In this document: positions 21,142-29,767 of the stretch, piece by piece
How positions within the stretch are numbered: the stretch's first letter is position 1
Layout: every line of letters starts with the position of its first letter
DNA from: Paramoeba atlantica
Taxonomy: Eukaryota; Discosea
DNA length: 64,000 nt
Assembly (NCBI GenBank): GCA_977017575.1
Contig: CDRNVI010000015.1
Coordinates: forward strand, 434,001 to 498,000
Reading direction: 5' to 3'
Position numbers and translations under genes: made by a program
Notes under the pieces: model-generated
Told to the model about the DNA's origin: nothing
Databases searched by the model: none
The model's input: the letters and a program-made list of their open reading frames with translations, nothing else

Positions 21142-21654
21142 ATGAACACAGATGTATCTCCCCTATTTTCCCTTAAAGACGCTCATCGCGCGCTAAATGT
21201 TTATCGTGAAAAACAAGAGCGTTCTTTTATATGGCTTGAAACGCATTTAAAAAATATTCGCAATATTCTTGTAGGAATATATCTAATAAAGTGCAGTCTA
21301 GGAAAAACCAGTTCTAGAAGCTCGAGTCGACTCGGTATTACTAATAGTGGGTCTCCAGGAAAAGCACCATGCTTTGACGTGGAAAACATATTGTTTTCTC
21401 TTATGCAACCTCATATTACCAGTATGCTTCAGTCATCAAAGCCATCCTTTTTTGCAGCGGTAACCTATCTAAGCAATTTGCTTTGTTCGAATAGTGGATC
21501 TTTGAAGGATGAGCCCCACCTGACCGAAAACATGCTAACTCAGTCGTTCAAGGATACAGTTGTCACGGCACTACGTCACTCACTACGTGACCCTCTTTAC
21601 AAAACCTACTGGGGAGAGGTAAAATCTCTTCTTTATACTCTTCAATCACTCTGA
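21142..21654 (+). CDS. Hypothetical protein, 170 aa
   Basis: Not recognised. Plus-strand ORF with a proper ATG. It has a helix-rich start (ALNVYREKQERSFIWLETHL), a central hydrophobic stretch (ILVGIYLIKCSLG), a Ser-rich linker and a helical C-terminus ending SLLYTLQSL. Orientation and position suit the host array, and base composition is like its neighbours. The ATG is preceded by a T-rich tract but no obvious AG, which makes the start less certain than for other genes. It could be a small mitochondrial or coiled-coil protein, or a chance ORF. Confidence 0.5.
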   Translation: MNTDVSPLFSLKDAHRALNVYREKQERSFIWLETHLKNIRNILVGIYLIKCSLGKTSSRSSSRLGITNSGSPGKAPCFDVENILFSLMQPHITSMLQSSKPSFFAAVTYLSNLLCSNSGSLKDEPHLTENMLTQSFKDTVVTALRHSLRDPLYKTYWGEVKSLLYTLQSL

Positions 21655-22091
21655 AAAGTTTGAGCTGTTCTCAATCGCACTCGAAATTCCATTAAAATAT
21701 ACAGAGGTGTCAACTTCCATCTGGGACTTGACACCCCTGCATATATTTTTCATTAAAATTATTTATATTTTTCTTGCAAAAAAGCATTTCGACAAAACAT
21801 AAACTTTTTTTATAAGTTTTTCATGTTTGATACTTCTTGCCCTAAAATTGTTTGCCGCAGCTTTGTATTTCAGAAACATCTAGGCTTCCTTATGGCCATC
21901 TAACATACCCCTCCTGGAATTTTGAAGAACATTTGAACAATCTCGTTTCCGTTTACTTTTGCTTAATAAATACACTGTATGCACTGCATAAACTACACTG
22001 TATTTGGGGATATGGTGGTAGTTACGTTCACAGCAATATCGTATCTTATAGTTCTATAGCTTTTAATTTCGTTCAATCTAACTTTCAAAAA

Positions 22092-22787
22092 ATGAAAGTT
22101 GTCCTACGCCGTCGGCTTACTGAGCTAGTTGAGGTTCCTGTGGAGCCTGTTCGCACGAATCCAGTAATGTATTTTGATGTAACTATTGACAAGGAAAACT
22201 GTGGTCGCATAGTAATGGAATTGTTTCGTGATGCAGTTCCTCAGACAGTAGAAAATTTTAGGTCCTTGTGCACTGGAGAGCGTGGTTTGCTCAAATACGT
22301 TTGGCGAATGGGAACTGGGACATGCCCTCTGCACTACAAGGGAATTCAATTCCACCGCATCATTCCTAATTTTGTTGTACAGGGGGGTGACATTTTACGT
22401 CAAAATGGTAGAGGAAATGAAAGCATCTTTGGCTACAAGTTTCCGAATGAATCTTTTGAGGGGAAAGCAGGAAAAAATCTTGCTGGAACTCTGGCTATGG
22501 CCCATAGTGGGCCGAATCAAAATGGGTCTCAATTCTTTTTCAACCTTAAAACGAATACTTACTTGAATGGAAGATACGTAGTGTTCGGTCAGGTTTTGAA
22601 GGGCATTGAAGTATTGCACGAATTAAATCAATTAGGAACATTATGTGGTGTACCGCGCCAAAGAGCCTGGATTTCTGAATGTGGTCAAGCAGGTCCTGTT
22701 GAGGTCCCATCCCAAGATTTTAATCGTCAGAATTGGCATTCGAGTCCTCCTCCACACTACACTTCAAACGTAGGGCCAAGACCATAA
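22092..22787 (+). CDS. Cyclophilin-type peptidyl-prolyl isomerase
   Basis: 231 aa, one cyclophilin domain from about residue 24: VMYFDVTIDKENCGRIVMEL, FHRIIPNFVVQGGD (catalytic Arg about 89), NGSQFFF, VVFGQVL. Catalyses cis-trans isomerisation of X-Pro bonds and assists folding or complex assembly. The usual Trp of WLDGKHVVFG is Tyr (YLNGRYVVFG, about 157), a change that lowers cyclosporin binding in known cyclophilins. A basic N-terminal extension and a Pro/Ser-rich tail of about 30 residues are added. Start set at the ATG at 22092, the first in frame; the open frame extends upstream without ATG. No targeting signal is clear, so its compartment is open. Confidence 0.9.
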   Translation: MKVVLRRRLTELVEVPVEPVRTNPVMYFDVTIDKENCGRIVMELFRDAVPQTVENFRSLCTGERGLLKYVWRMGTGTCPLHYKGIQFHRIIPNFVVQGGDILRQNGRGNESIFGYKFPNESFEGKAGKNLAGTLAMAHSGPNQNGSQFFFNLKTNTYLNGRYVVFGQVLKGIEVLHELNQLGTLCGVPRQRAWISECGQAGPVEVPSQDFNRQNWHSSPPPHYTSNVGPRP

Positions 22788-24273
22788 GAACGATTTTCTG
22801 TGCATTGAATTTCATATGATCTCCATAATTTGTACGAATGCTTAACATACATCAATATATATCTATTAAGAAGCTTTGGTCTTGGGAAATGCTTGAAGTT
22901 TCAATCATACGTACAGGGGGTGGCACGAAAATATAGGGGGGTCAAAATTTTTATAACTTGTCCAATTATGGAAAGTAGCATCGCATTCGAGAGCTCTCGC
23001 AGAGTTACGTGTCACCTGATAATGCGTTTCCCGTATCCAGGGGGTAGTTCTCTATGCCAAAGGGGCTGAAAACAGCAATAGCAAGTTTGAAAAATATCTC
23101 ATTTAATATCCACAATGTCCTCCATTTTTTGGTAATGTAATCGTAATACGGCTTGGAATTGTCCTCAAAGTGTCTAAAAGTGTCTGTTCTCCTTTCAACA
23201 ATTCAATCCCAGATGCGATCGCCGATCACAACTCTGACCGATTTGCGGGGCATAATGAACTTTTGTAGGCATCAATTATCCCACAAATGTTTTCTTCATA
23301 CTTCCTTAATAAAAGCGGTGGGTGACTTTAAGCTATCCTCGAGGACTGTAACAATGCCGATCACGATGATGTACACCCTTGTTATTGGAATCATCCCGTT
23401 TCTGTGGGGTAACGAGGCGGAAAGGTAAAAAAATAGAAGGAAAATACCTAAAATATCGAAAATATCGATGAAACTGAAGAACCTTGCAAGTTCCAAACCT
23501 ATTATTCGAGGTGAACCTTTGTCGCTAGTTTCTATTACCTTCCTCCTGGAATCCCGTGAGTCTTCCACAGTGCGAATGGATTTCTTAGGTCTGACGTCGC
23601 TAGTTTGCGCTTGTTTTCTGTTTGAGAGTGCGGACACCGCCGTTGTGGAAGGGCCTTTCCTACCTGGAAGGGTTGCTTACGCCGGTGGAACTGAACCAAT
23701 ATTCGCATTTTTCTCAGTTCTGGTAAAAAACGTTTACCTGAACTTTTTTCCGCCCCTTTTTTATGATGAATTGTGTTTCTGTACATTAATTTTATATTAA
23801 CGGTGTGTTTTTTGAATTCGTTTGTACTTATTTATCAACCTTTTCACCTTTTAATGACGCGCACTGGATGCGTTAAGGTTCTCGTGTCGTTCAAGAAGTT
23901 TCATTGGAAAAAAGTCCTCCAGGAGTGAGAATCAATGTCTTAAATGGATGCGAAAGCACTCTCCAGTGGCGCAGAAAGTGATTTGGTACAAGCATCATCG
24001 AGAGAATAGAAGAACCGCAAATTATCTGTATCTGACTCTGTTCCGAATAGAACGTTCCAGAATCCTTTTCTCCAAACTTTGCTTCAGGAAGTCGCATAAA
24101 AATGCATTCTATCTGACACCCGTCACGATCCATCACGACTCACGGAAATTCATTCAAATTTCCGCGGGGGGGTATATCATCGTGTGTAATGCTTGCGGAA
24201 CAGTGTTTAACTACGATTTAGTCATTACATGATATTGATAGATATTAGACGCGTGTAATATTGCTTTTTTTAC
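22788..24273. other. 1.5-kb intergenic region with repeat remnants
   Basis: Holds a probable Tc1/mariner remnant (22911-23800) and an AT-rich spacer. Overlapping frames on both strands (23153-24232) show no conserved motif. No host gene called. Confidence 0.4.
22911..23800 (-). mobile_element. Possible Tc1/mariner remnant
   Basis: TACAGGGGGTGGCACGAAAA at 22911 resembles a mariner-type outer end. Inward, minus-strand codons read IPSRITITLPKNGGHCGY near 23130, the style of the C-terminal end of Tc1/mariner transposases (SMPxR...NGGHTKY). The catalytic region is not recognisable and the opposite terminal repeat was not found. Confidence 0.35.
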
Positions 24274-26562
24274 ATGGGGTTTCCGGGGCTATGGTCATGG
24301 TTTGAACGCACTTTTAGTTGTTCAAGGTCGCTGCCTCGGCAGGTTGACGATCTTTATATTGAAGTGAACCACCTTTTGCACCGTGCCTTGGAGAGTTCCG
24401 AAACCGAAGATCTGTTCTACAGTATTGTACTGGAACGTATCGATCACATTGTAAACACGGTTATGCCAAGTCGTATGGTGTACCTTACTGTAGATGGAGT
24501 TGCCCCGTTTGCAAAGATGAAAACGCAACGCGCGAGGCGATTTCGGCGGGGACCAACCCCGCATCTTGATGCAAATTCTATCACCCCAGGAACGCGTTTG
24601 ATGGAGGGCTTACTAAAAACTCTGCGGTGGTACGCTGTTTCAAAATTAAATGGAACCCGGTTTGGTCAGACAGTTTGTATAGTAGTGGATGGTCCTGACG
24701 TACCTGGCGAGGGCGAAGCAAAGGTTTGTAGGGTTATTGAACATCAACCAGAGGTGCAAGGTCGACAAATTACATCTTTAATAGTATCTCCCGATGCCGA
24801 TTTAATTCTTTATGCACTTCTCTCAAAGCACAACGAGATTTACATTTGTAAGGATATTCAAAAAAATAACTGTCTCTCTACTGGCGTGCTCCGTGAACGT
24901 ATCGTATTACGCGCAACTCAGGGTATCGAGAAGAGCGACGCTTCATTTCATAGGGAGCGTATAGTTTGCGACATAGCAGTTTTGTTTTCCTTGGTTCAAA
25001 ATGATTTTCTTCCTACTCTTGACGGTATTGATTCCCGAAAATCACAAACTTTGACCGAATTATTCACCATGTACATAGAAGGCTTTATCGGGCATTGGGT
25101 CGACCCTCAGGAAAACATCCTACATATTGAGCGCATGTTGCCTTTCTTTCAGTATTGCGCCAGAAATGCGACTGCTGTACTGCCTTTAAAGCGACTTGCA
25201 GAAAGTGAAGACTCCGAGGACTTTATTTCTCTTGTTAATCCAGCACCGAAACTTTCCACAAAATTTCACATACGCTCTCATGCAACTGAGGCAACCGTAC
25301 TTGAGTATTTACGAGGGTGCACTTGGGTTGTTGGGCTTATCTTACATCGCACCCCGCCGAGTTGGACGTGGACATATTCTTATGAAAGCGCTCCTCCAGC
25401 AGCACAACTTGCGGATACTAGTTTACTTAAACGTTTGGCATTGACCGTGTCATATCAAGGATTTTCACCTTCAGAGCCTCCAAGTCCTTTTCTACAGCTC
25501 CTCCTGGTGCTTCCTCGACATTCTCTTGCTTGCTTACCTGATACGTATAGGAAGCTAGTATCTGATTCTCCTACTTGGATAGCTCAGTGCGAAAGACCAG
25601 AATGGGGAAACCCAAAACCACTTCAAGAACTTGCCTCAAGTATGCAACAGAATTTGTCACTGAATGAGCGAACATTTAGTCAGGAAGGAATTGCCGTGCT
25701 TTTTTCTTCTGATGAAAACAGTTTTTCTCAAGAAATAAGAGAAATTTCATCCTTAAGAGGGTCCAGTTCGAAAGATGACAGAAAATATAATGCTTCATCA
25801 AACTTTTCAACCGTCGAAGAATTTATAAAAATTAAATCTACGATGCATGTGCTCCGTGAAGAAATTTGTTGTTTTGAAGACGCGAAGAGAATGAAACCGA
25901 CTGAGCTTCCTGGTTTAGATGACCTATCGAAGGAGGACGTTTCTCTCCTTCGAAGCGGAGCAAGGAAAAACGTCCTACATGACCAAGCTAAAACTCCAAG
26001 GTCACGTCTATATTTTTCACGTGCAAATCCAAAAGCAATGGTAAACTATCGTATTGTATTAACCGATGTAGACCAGGTACCATCATTGGGGGAAACTTCG
26101 TTGAATAACACCAGACCTGAAGTGCAAAAGGTGAAGAATCAGACAGCTACTTTTCCCATCGTGCCAATCGATCAGGCTATGAGACACTGGGTGCTTTTCG
26201 AAGGTCCTCCCAGAGGGCTTATTTGCCCTTCATTTATTGAATACTTGCCTTGGCATGGACGAGCTAAGTGCGAAGACTTTGTTCTTCCTTCCTTTGTACA
26301 TCCTGTGATAGAGGTTTGTCGTGTCGTTCACGTGGGGCTGCAGATGCCAAAAGAGGCACCTATCCTGAACTCGAGCGTACCCCGTACTTCGAAAGATGAA
26401 ACCGAAACTTTGGACCGCAGCACACTCGGAAATCCACGTACCGCGCCATACCATTTAAAAGATTCTTTTTTGCTAGTGCCGCCTGAGGCAAGCGATGAAG
26501 TGAAACATCAAGCTACAGACTTGCTTCGTCGATTACAAGGTCGTAAGAAGGTCGAATCTTAA
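24274..26562 (+). CDS. XRN-family 5'-3' exoribonuclease
   Basis: 762 aa. The N-terminal nuclease core is clear: MGFPGLWSWF start, YIEVNHLLH (about 28-36), DGVAPFAKMKTQRARRFR (74-91), PGEGEAK (144-150), SPDADLIL (172-179), QNDFLP (242-247). XRN enzymes degrade 5'-monophosphate RNA in mRNA turnover or nuclear processing. The first metal-binding acid is Glu (EVN) where XRN1/2 usually have Asp (DMN), a conservative change worth noting. The C-terminal half (after about 330) is divergent and not assignable. Size and divergence fit the shorter XRNB-D types of kinetoplastids rather than XRN1. Start is the canonical Met of the family. Confidence 0.85.
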   Translation: MGFPGLWSWFERTFSCSRSLPRQVDDLYIEVNHLLHRALESSETEDLFYSIVLERIDHIVNTVMPSRMVYLTVDGVAPFAKMKTQRARRFRRGPTPHLDANSITPGTRLMEGLLKTLRWYAVSKLNGTRFGQTVCIVVDGPDVPGEGEAKVCRVIEHQPEVQGRQITSLIVSPDADLILYALLSKHNEIYICKDIQKNNCLSTGVLRERIVLRATQGIEKSDASFHRERIVCDIAVLFSLVQNDFLPTLDGIDSRKSQTLTELFTMYIEGFIGHWVDPQENILHIERMLPFFQYCARNATAVLPLKRLAESEDSEDFISLVNPAPKLSTKFHIRSHATEATVLEYLRGCTWVVGLILHRTPPSWTWTYSYESAPPAAQLADTSLLKRLALTVSYQGFSPSEPPSPFLQLLLVLPRHSLACLPDTYRKLVSDSPTWIAQCERPEWGNPKPLQELASSMQQNLSLNERTFSQEGIAVLFSSDENSFSQEIREISSLRGSSSKDDRKYNASSNFSTVEEFIKIKSTMHVLREEICCFEDAKRMKPTELPGLDDLSKEDVSLLRSGARKNVLHDQAKTPRSRLYFSRANPKAMVNYRIVLTDVDQVPSLGETSLNNTRPEVQKVKNQTATFPIVPIDQAMRHWVLFEGPPRGLICPSFIEYLPWHGRAKCEDFVLPSFVHPVIEVCRVVHVGLQMPKEAPILNSSVPRTSKDETETLDRSTLGNPRTAPYHLKDSFLLVPPEASDEVKHQATDLLRRLQGRKKVES

Positions 26563-26917
26563 GGTTTGCTTTTGCTTAGGTGTTTTGCTGGGGTGGCATG
26601 GAAATCGAGCAGTCAAAATCGGGTTCCAAGACGACGACGCATCGTACTAAGAATCTCACTACCCGCCGGAAAGATACAATGTAGGTACAAATCATTTTAC
26701 AGGGCCAGTTTGGTTTGTACGAATATGGCTTCTCGCACAAATTTTTGAGACGTTCTATTATTTTCTTCTTATTATTATTCTTATTATTTCTTATTATTTC
26801 TTATTATTTTCTTCTCATGCATTAGCATTATTTTGTATATTTAACAAGTTCAAATTAGCAATCTCCATTATATTCTATATTATTTATATTTGTTTTTTTC
26901 TTACCAAAGTAGACCAG
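26563..26917. other. Spacer with TTATT-rich pyrimidine tract
   Basis: A long run of TTATTTCTTATT repeats (26757-26815) and a later TTTTTTTCTTACCAAAG precede the next ATG. This suits a polyadenylation/trans-splicing signal region between two genes. No ORF of merit. Confidence 0.4.
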
Positions 26918-27391
26918 ATGATTCGTCGCATATCCTGCTCGGGAGTGTTTTCTTCTGTTCATTTCACTCGCTCTTTACACTGGCCGCTCTCACCACCCCC
27001 TATACAAGTGAAATATCTGGACGAAGATCCCTTGGAATTTGCTCTTCGGCAGGAAGCACGTCATTACGGTTTAGATGACTTTGATTTTAGTCGGGAGCTT
27101 GCATTCGTTCGCATCAATGACAACCCAACCGTTGGGGAGTTTCGTTATATGACCTCTGAAGGGAGAGCCAACATGTTTTACGGTAGCAATCGTCAAGATT
27201 TCTATCGCTATTTTACGTGGAAAGTATTAGGGGATCCCGAACATCTCTATCACTTTCGAACATATAACTCCGACCGCAACGGCCCTGTCTTTGTAAAGCC
27301 TTCGACAAAGAGACAGAATTTGTTCGCTCAGATCATCGATAAAGTCAAACAATGGGGTGGCATAAAGGCTAAAACGAATACCACTGCATAG
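26918..27391 (+). CDS. Probable mitochondrial protein, 157 aa, family unknown
   Basis: Not recognised. The N-terminus MIRRISCSGVFSSVHFTRSL is basic, hydroxylated and free of acids, typical of a mitochondrial presequence. The rest is soluble and aromatic-rich (FRYMTSEGRANMFYGSNRQDFYRYFTW), ending in a basic tail. It sits just before the mitochondrial uL22 gene and could itself be a ribosomal or respiratory-chain accessory protein; that is inference from size and targeting only. The ATG follows a T-rich tract and ACCAAAG. Confidence 0.65.
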   Translation: MIRRISCSGVFSSVHFTRSLHWPLSPPPIQVKYLDEDPLEFALRQEARHYGLDDFDFSRELAFVRINDNPTVGEFRYMTSEGRANMFYGSNRQDFYRYFTWKVLGDPEHLYHFRTYNSDRNGPVFVKPSTKRQNLFAQIIDKVKQWGGIKAKTNTTA

Positions 27392-27477
27392 CGCAAGAAA
27401 CGTATGAAACGAACAATTTTCGTACAACTTTATTTTTTTAGTTTTCTTAAATGTTTTTATAATCGCATTCAATGTCG

Positions 27478-27574
27478 CTTTGTCCCAAATCGGGACAAAG
27501 TTGGGACATGCATTCTATGTGAATAGGCGCAGTTTATACATTGCAGGTATTACAGTTTATACATTGTAGGTACA
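27478..27574. repeat. Perfect hairpin and direct repeat downstream of the 157-aa gene
   Basis: CTTTGTCCC-AAATC-GGGACAAAG at about 27477-27499 is a perfect 9-bp stem. Two copies of CAGTTTATACATTG(C/T)AGGTA follow at about 27531-27574. Function unknown; it may be a 3'UTR or a repeat remnant. Confidence 0.6.
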
Positions 27575-27840
27575 TGCGTGTCGTCCCATTTTTAAATACT
27601 GAATTTTCTTTGATTATTACCGACAGTTTCCAATTTTGGTTACCTTTATTTAAGATGATCCCCTTCACGTTGTCTTCTCAAGTATTTTGTAATCATGTAC
27701 ACGTTTTTTAAGTGACATGGCTTCCATTTATTTTTGCTATCCAGATCTTATCCGGAAAGATTACGCGGCATTGCGCATGTCACATGTATTTTTTAGACGC
27801 GATTACAAAAACTTTATTTTATTTTCCTGTTAAGCTATTC

Positions 27841-27855
27841 CTCCTACTCTTTTAG
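27841..27855 (+). promoter_or_regulatory. Likely trans-splice acceptor of the uL22m gene
   Basis: CTCCTACTCTTTTAG, a pyrimidine tract ending in AG, lies six bases before the ATG at 27862. One of the clearest of the series found before the array genes. Confidence 0.5.
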
Positions 27856-27861
27856 ACCCCC

Positions 27862-28683
27862 ATGCAGAATCACGGTATACCTCGACACGTAAAGCTTCAC
27901 TTCCAGCGCAAGTACGGCCAGCGAAATAAGGCACACGGAGCCTCCACTCCCTGGTGGAAAGGGCCGTGGTACATGCGGCCCATCCTGGATATCCATCGCT
28001 ACACCGAGACGCCCCGCGTGCTGTTGGATCGCGATCTCTTCCGCAACAAATGGCTCGCGAGTGTGAATCTCCCGGACAGCAGCCGGTGGGAGCGCGTGGT
28101 TAACGGCGAACGTGTCTCGGAGGACCGCTATTTTCTGGTCGAGGAGGACGGCGAGCGTTTCCCGGTGAACTGGAAAGTGTATGGAGAACGAGTACAGCGA
28201 GAACTTGAGGAGTCCATGGACGCGCTCCCGCAGTACACTCAGCTGCTTTGCGGGTGTCCTGTGAGTTGGCGAAAACTTGACATAGGGTGTGCGATTCCAA
28301 GGGGTATGTCCGTCCGCGAAGCTAAAGTTCAGCTAAAGCTCAAAGCAGGCAAAACGCATCAAATCATTCATCGCTGTTTAGAGCTTGCTGAGACAAATGC
28401 GATTAATCAAAAAGGTCTGGATCGTGATCGGTTACGTGTGGCACGCATTACGTGTTATCGGAGCAAACAAGATGTACAAATTGATATCCGTTCAAAGGGA
28501 TTTTTCGCTTGGAAGACTAAGAAGACGTCGAGTCTTCTCATCACGGTCGCAGAGGACCCGAATATGACGCTACCGGATCGTACCAAGCTTCCTTGGTGGG
28601 TGGAAGATCGACTGGCTCGCAACCAAATTTCCACACAAGCTGTTACTTTGGATGTCCCGGCTCTTACTTCAGAAGGTATTTAA
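27862..28683 (+). CDS. Mitochondrial large-subunit ribosomal protein uL22m
   Basis: 273 aa. The C-terminal half (about 148-235) follows the uL22 pattern: SVREAKVQLKLKAGKTHQII (conserved-helix region), a helix LELAETNAINQKGLDRDRL, then RVARITCYRSKQ and a Gly-x-Lys tip before TSSLLITVAED. uL22 lines the peptide exit tunnel. The N-terminal 140 residues are a long WRP-rich extension, as common in euglenozoan mitoribosomal proteins; no simple presequence is seen. Codon use changes abruptly: bases 27862-28270 are GC-rich at third positions, the rest AT-rich. Alternative identity is unlikely but the similarity is by eye. Confidence 0.75.
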   Translation: MQNHGIPRHVKLHFQRKYGQRNKAHGASTPWWKGPWYMRPILDIHRYTETPRVLLDRDLFRNKWLASVNLPDSSRWERVVNGERVSEDRYFLVEEDGERFPVNWKVYGERVQRELEESMDALPQYTQLLCGCPVSWRKLDIGCAIPRGMSVREAKVQLKLKAGKTHQIIHRCLELAETNAINQKGLDRDRLRVARITCYRSKQDVQIDIRSKGFFAWKTKKTSSLLITVAEDPNMTLPDRTKLPWWVEDRLARNQISTQAVTLDVPALTSEGI

Positions 28684-29038
28684 TAAACTATGAATGTTTT
28701 TCGATTGTAGTAGGCCTGTATATCTATCGCACTTGATATCTTCTTTCACTTTCTAATTCCGAAAACCTTCAAAAGAAATTTCGAGAAAGAGTATTTCGCA
28801 TGGAAGTTTTAATACCTTTTACATCTATTCGATGCTTACACACATTTGTGAACTTTATTTAGCTATCTAAGTCGACATATCATATCCATGGTTAGAATGC
28901 TAATAGAACGTGTCATAAGATAAAAGTTGGTTAATTCGTTCATATATATTTTTCGGCTTGCTCTTCTGCATGCATGCATGCATGCATTTACGTTTTTGAA
29001 ATGATCGTCTCCCTTCCTATTATATTAAAAATTCGTTA
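28684..29038. other. AT-rich spacer with (GCAT)n
   Basis: Contains a short GCATGCATGCATGCATGCAT microsatellite at about 28966-28987. Otherwise nothing recognisable. Confidence 0.5.
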
Positions 29039-29350
29039 ATGATTGTCCGCAAGATAGCATTCTCACCGTATCGTCGATCTCTTACATCTACTCGTACACT
29101 ACAACATTCAGCTAAACGGTTCTTGTTAATTACAGAAGGTCTTCCGCAAGGCAAGGTTATACCCCGCAAGTTTGACCACCCGCGACCTAAGTATGATCCG
29201 CCTTCCTGGTTTCAATGTTTTCGAGTGCTCACCGCTTGGTTTCAACTAAATTATTTTCCAAGTTTTTTTCTCGGTCTTGTCTTTATTGCATCATGTAATG
29301 GGGCATTTTCAACTCCATTTCCACCCGATCCTCATGATTTGTATAAATAG
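29039..29350 (+). CDS. Small mitochondrial membrane protein, 103 aa
   Basis: Family not recognised. The first 35 residues (MIVRKIAFSPYRRSLTSTRT onward) are basic and Ser/Thr-rich, a likely mitochondrial presequence. A polar Pro-rich part (GKVIPRKFDHPRPKYDPPSW) follows, then one membrane segment, YFPSFFLGLVFIASCNGAF, and a short polar tail. The size and single-span layout are those of respiratory-chain supernumerary subunits, so that is the best guess. The ATG is reliable, although no clear AG acceptor stands directly before it. Confidence 0.65.
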   Translation: MIVRKIAFSPYRRSLTSTRTLQHSAKRFLLITEGLPQGKVIPRKFDHPRPKYDPPSWFQCFRVLTAWFQLNYFPSFFLGLVFIASCNGAFSTPFPPDPHDLYK

Positions 29351-29767
29351 TGCTAAATTTATGTTCAAATGTGCAGTTTTGTTTCCCGTTCCGGCAGTTG
29401 AGGAGATGTGTGCGTATGTTTGTGAATATGTACGAAAGTGTAGTGGTATTTTTAAACTCTTATTATGATTTTCTCCATACGATTGTTATTTTTAATTGCA
29501 CTTTTGGAAATTGGTCTGATGGAATCAACAAAATATTTTTTTGTATCACAAAGTACATTTTGCTTTTGAGCACCCCAAATTTTATTGGAGATAAGGAAAG
29601 CTGCGTTTGGTGCCACTATACCCTGCTATGAATAGTATGGCATCTTTTTCTCACAACTTTTATTTGAGTCCCTGAACTAGTTCTGTTATTTCCTGTTGAA
29701 AGCAATTTAAGTCCTTTACATCGATTTTGGTGTCTTTTAAACCTTAATACAGAAATTTTTGTCCAAG
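29351..29767. other. Intergenic spacer
   Basis: T-rich sequence with a possible acceptor ACCTTAATACAG before the next gene. A 93-aa frame here (29350-29631) looks like a chance ORF. Confidence 0.4.

Noticed and set aside
20762-21145. 127-aa plus-strand ORF before the 21142 gene
   Set aside because: Starts at TTG inside a MITE end, has no motif and overlaps the ATG of the next ORF.
23776-23784. TTTCTGTAC, a second match to the SL core
   Set aside because: Only the 9-base core agrees, with no TAACG upstream; expected by chance in a window this size. TTCTGTAC at 44014 is likewise chance within the lipase gene.
23153-24232. Several overlapping 80-110 aa ORFs on both strands
   Set aside because: No conserved motif; better explained by a decayed transposon and chance.
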